From assembly GCA_031282425.1 (NCBI GenBank), contig JAITDT010000063.1, positions 1 through 45,249 of the forward strand: a DNA stretch of 45,249 nucleotides, written 5' to 3'. Below the pieces are notes generated by a model that saw nothing but the letters and a program-made list of their open reading frames with translations, had not been told where the DNA came from and made no database searches. Shown in pieces: positions 42,641 to 45,249 of the stretch (position 1 is the stretch's first letter; the number at the start of each line of letters is the position of its first letter). Position numbers and translations under genes: made by a program. The stretch is from Holosporaceae bacterium. GTDB lineage: Bacteria; Pseudomonadota; Alphaproteobacteria; UBA3830.

Positions 42641-43022
42641 ATGATGAATTCAAGAATTATAGCTTTAGCAGTAGCCGCTGTTGTGATGACACCACTGGCA
42701 GATGGGATGAAAGGGGGGGGGGGGGGTACCACTGTCTCTCTCTGAACAGGTAGGGAAAGATTGCCTAGTAAACGTATTACGTAGAGATGGAATGAATTGT
42801 GAGATGCTCAATTTATCACGAGGCGGAGTATCCTTCCTAAAAGTGTCGTTTACGGAAAGTCAGTGGGATTTTATCGTACAAAGTGGCACCTACGTGGATG
42901 TGTTCGGAGGAACCGGTACTGGTTTAACATATTTCGCTAAGGATACTGATGGCAATGTGGCTATACATTGTAGTCAGGCTCAGGCATTAAGGCTGGACTA
43001 TGCATTAGGACACCTCTTATAA
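42641..43022 (+). CDS. putative phase-variable small secreted protein, frame-interrupted by G14 (OFF as sequenced)
   Basis: Upstream frame MMNSRIIALAVAAVVMTPLADGMKGGGGG... hits TGA soon after the tract. Deleting one G fuses it to ...VPLSLSEQVGKDCLVNVLRRDGMNCEMLNLSRGGVSFLKVSFTESQWDFIVQSGTYVDVFGGTGTGLTYFAKDTDGNVAIHCSQAQALRLDYALGHLL*. Downstream frame is ORF 42792-43022 of the track. Confidence 0.65.
42713..42726 (+). repeat. poly-G tract (14 G) inside the secreted-protein ORF
   Basis: GGGATGAAA-G14-TACCACTG, counted directly. Confidence 0.97.
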
Positions 43023-43141
43023 GAACACAGAATGGAATTGCCTAATCACATGCGAAATTACGCCATTGCAAGAATGCTTCGTCTTCTATATATTATCCAT
43101 CGTTGACAGTCATCGACTAGAGAATTTGTTTGGAGCATGAG

Positions 43142-43630
43142 ATGGAACGCATAAATGTAATCTTGCTGCGGCGGGTGGCCAAATTGGGACAGATCGGTGA
43201 CGTCATTCCCGTTCGGCCGGGTTTCGCGCGGAATTATTTGCTGCCGCAAAAAATTGCGCTGAGAGCTACGAAGGAAAATATAAAGTACTTCGAAGATAGA
43301 AAAGCGCAAATAGAGGCGACAAACGCCGAAACGCGAGCGGAAGCTCAGAAGGTTGCGGAAGAAATGAAGGAGTGCGCAATAGCAATCATTCGCCAAGCCA
43401 GCGAGCACGGAATCCTTTACGGATCCGTTAGCGGTCGAGACATAGCGGCGGCTATTAAAGCCAAAGGATTTGTTGTCGCTGCAAATCAAATCAACCTAAA
43501 CATCCCCATTAAGACATTGGGAGTGCATGATATTCCCATAGATTTACATCCGGAGGTATCCATTATGATAAAGCTGAGTGTGGCAAAATCCGAAGAAGAA
43601 GCGCAGCAGCAAATCTCCGAGATTATATAA
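43142..43630 (+). CDS. rplI: 50S ribosomal protein L9
   Basis: MERINVILLRRVAKLGQIGDVIPVRPGFARNYLLPQKIALRATKENIKYFE. Start set at ATG 43142. Confidence 0.95.
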   Translation: MERINVILLRRVAKLGQIGDVIPVRPGFARNYLLPQKIALRATKENIKYFEDRKAQIEATNAETRAEAQKVAEEMKECAIAIIRQASEHGILYGSVSGRDIAAAIKAKGFVVAANQINLNIPIKTLGVHDIPIDLHPEVSIMIKLSVAKSEEEAQQQISEII

Positions 43631-43786
43631 CTTAAATTTGTTCGTACATTCATCCAATATACATAGTTGGCGAACTCTTTTTAAAAAATATTGTTGAATC
43701 TCAATTCATCCTTGGGTATAAAGAACTGGGATAAGGAATCTGTAGCCTTCGGTCGTCAATCTGTTTTTTTGTGAGGAATTGATTTC

Positions 43787-44800
43787 ATGGATAAGGAAAA
43801 AGCTCTCGATGCAGCATTATCGCAGATAGAAAAAGCTTTTGGAAAGGGTTCCGTAATGAAACTGGGGCAGCGGAGCCAAATGGAAGGTATCGAGACGATT
43901 TCCAGCGGATCCATTGGATTAGATATGGCGCTAGGCGTTGGCGGGTATCCCAGAGGTCGTATCATTGAGATTTTCGGCCCCGAAAGTTCTGGAAAGACTA
44001 CATTGGCGCTGCATGTTGTCGCCGAATCTCAGAAAAATGGCGGAACGTGTGCCTATATTGACGCGGAGCATGCTTTGGATCCGATCTACGCGAAAAATTT
44101 AGGCGTTAATGTGGATTCGCTGATACTATCTCAGCCAGATACCGGCGAACAGGGATTGGAAATTGCGGATACTTTAGTTCGCTCCGGCGCCGTGGATGTG
44201 TTGGTGGTGGACAGCGTTGCAGCATTGGTGCCAAAAGCTGAAATTGAAGGCGAAATGGGCGATCCGCACATGGGTTTGCAAGCTCGCTTAATGAGTCAGG
44301 CTTTACGTAAGTTAACTTCCACCGTTTCCAAGTCCAACTGCATTATGGTTTTCATTAACCAAATAAGAATGAAAATCGGTGTCTTTTTTGGTAATCCAGA
44401 AACCACTACCGGTGGAAATGCACTCAAGTTCTATGCCTCTGTGCGATTGGATATTCGCAGAACAGGGACGCTGAAAGAAAAGGAGCAGGCCGTAGGTAAT
44501 CAGGTTCGCGTTAAGGTTGTAAAAAACAAAGTGGCTCCTCCGTTCAAAGTTGTGGATTTTGATATTATATACGGAGAAGGAATATCGAAAACTGGTGAAT
44601 TACTGGATATTGGCGTGAAAATAGGCGTCGTGGAAAAATCTGGAGCGTGGTATGCCTTTGAAGGTCAAAAATTAGGTCAAGGAAAAGAGGCGGCTCGCCA
44701 ATATCTGCGGGAAAATCCGATCATAGCTGACAAGATTGATAGACTGATCCGGAATAACGGGGAGCTAGTCTCGGAAGTTACGGAAATGGCCATCGAATGA
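43787..44800 (+). CDS. recA: recombinase RecA
   Basis: [93 protein letters not shown]. Confidence 0.98.
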   Translation: MDKEKALDAALSQIEKAFGKGSVMKLGQRSQMEGIETISSGSIGLDMALGVGGYPRGRIIEIFGPESSGKTTLALHVVAESQKNGGTCAYIDAEHALDPIYAKNLGVNVDSLILSQPDTGEQGLEIADTLVRSGAVDVLVVDSVAALVPKAEIEGEMGDPHMGLQARLMSQALRKLTSTVSKSNCIMVFINQIRMKIGVFFGNPETTTGGNALKFYASVRLDIRRTGTLKEKEQAVGNQVRVKVVKNKVAPPFKVVDFDIIYGEGISKTGELLDIGVKIGVVEKSGAWYAFEGQKLGQGKEAARQYLRENPIIADKIDRLIRNNGELVSEVTEMAIE

Positions 44801-44803
44801 TGG

Positions 44804-45070
44804 CTATGCCGTATCTGTAGGGTTAGAAGAGTCTTGTAGCGGCGTTGCCGCGTAATCGTGATCATCTTTTCCATCGTTGGAGGCGAAAGCATACCCGACG
44901 AATCTCGTATGGTGGATTTCTTTTTCGTCATTTCGATATGAAAAATCCCTTCTGGTAGTACTATGATCATTTCTAGATTTCAGAATTTTTATAAGGCATG
45001 ACAGCAGATCTCTCAAAAACAATCCCATCAGGAAAACCGCAGCTAACTCTGCATACTCCAAACCGCTCAT
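44804..45070 (-). CDS. small single-TM hypothetical protein
   Basis: MSGLEYAELAAVFLMGLFLRDLLSCLIKILKSRNDH...; hydrophobic N-terminus, charged tail; ends 3 nt from the recA stop. No recognised family. Confidence 0.35.
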   Translation of the reverse strand: MSGLEYAELAAVFLMGLFLRDLLSCLIKILKSRNDHSTTRRDFSYRNDEKEIHHTRFVGYAFASNDGKDDHDYAATPLQDSSNPTDTA

Positions 45071-45183
45071 CCATCTTACCCGTACAGACCGTACCACAAT
45101 TGAAATTTTCAGTCTACATACGATGGTAAAAAAGGGATTGCGCCCCATAGATAGGATAATGCTATTATTAAGGAGATTTTAGG

Positions 45184-45249
45184 ATGGCATGTAAGTTTTG
45201 TGGTATCGAAGCGCTGAGGAAGGATGGTTTTACGAGAAGGAAGCGACGA
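45184..45249 (+). mobile_element. N-terminus of IS1-like (InsA-type zinc-ribbon) transposase, truncated by window end
   Basis: ATG preceded by AAGGAGATTTTAGG; MACKFCGIEALRKDGFTRRKRR resembles the IS1/IS1595 N-terminal CxxC...KxGxxRxxxRY pattern. Confidence 0.6.

Noticed and set aside
43631-43786. LexA/SOS box upstream of recA (GTTC-N7-GTTC type)
   Set aside because: Isolated GTTC/GAAC words are present but no correctly spaced pair was found.

Overview
The window appears to be an alphaproteobacterial chromosome segment; the lineage is inferred from gene content and order only. From about 29.06 kb down to 2.0 kb, nearly all genes lie on the minus strand. They form a complete str-S10-spc-alpha ribosomal run (rpsL-rpsG-fusA-tuf-rpsJ...secY-adk-rpsM-rpsK-rpoA-rplQ), followed by dacA-like, tmk, ruvC-ruvA-ruvB, tolQ-tolR-tolA-tolB, a Kef-type antiporter and rnhB. 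The left edge holds decayed IS5- and IS110-type transposase fragments, a lone Flp pilin and an Rpn/PD-(D/E)XK protein. Right of rpsL are an intracellular PHB depolymerase (phaZ), a decayed IS630 transposase, a GT-C-like/GT2 glycosyltransferase pair, fabD, ampG-like, typA, a secreted beta-propeller-like protein, tRNA-Glu(TTC), gpsA, a CapD/FlaA1-like protein with degraded motifs, rplI, recA and the start of an IS1-like transposase. The strongest candidate for new biology is a small secreted-protein gene at 42641-43022. It has a consensus-like promoter, an RBS and a signal peptide, and is interrupted by a 14-G tract. Removing one G restores a continuous ORF of about 126 aa, which suggests phase variation. 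A second 12-G tract lies at 39537-39548, and a one-G frame break disrupts a small signal-peptide ORF just upstream of phaZ. Other observations worth checking are a perfect dyad over the -35 region upstream of phaZ, a 40-bp imperfect dyad upstream of the propeller gene, loss of CapD catalytic motifs, and a tol cluster lacking ybgC and pal.
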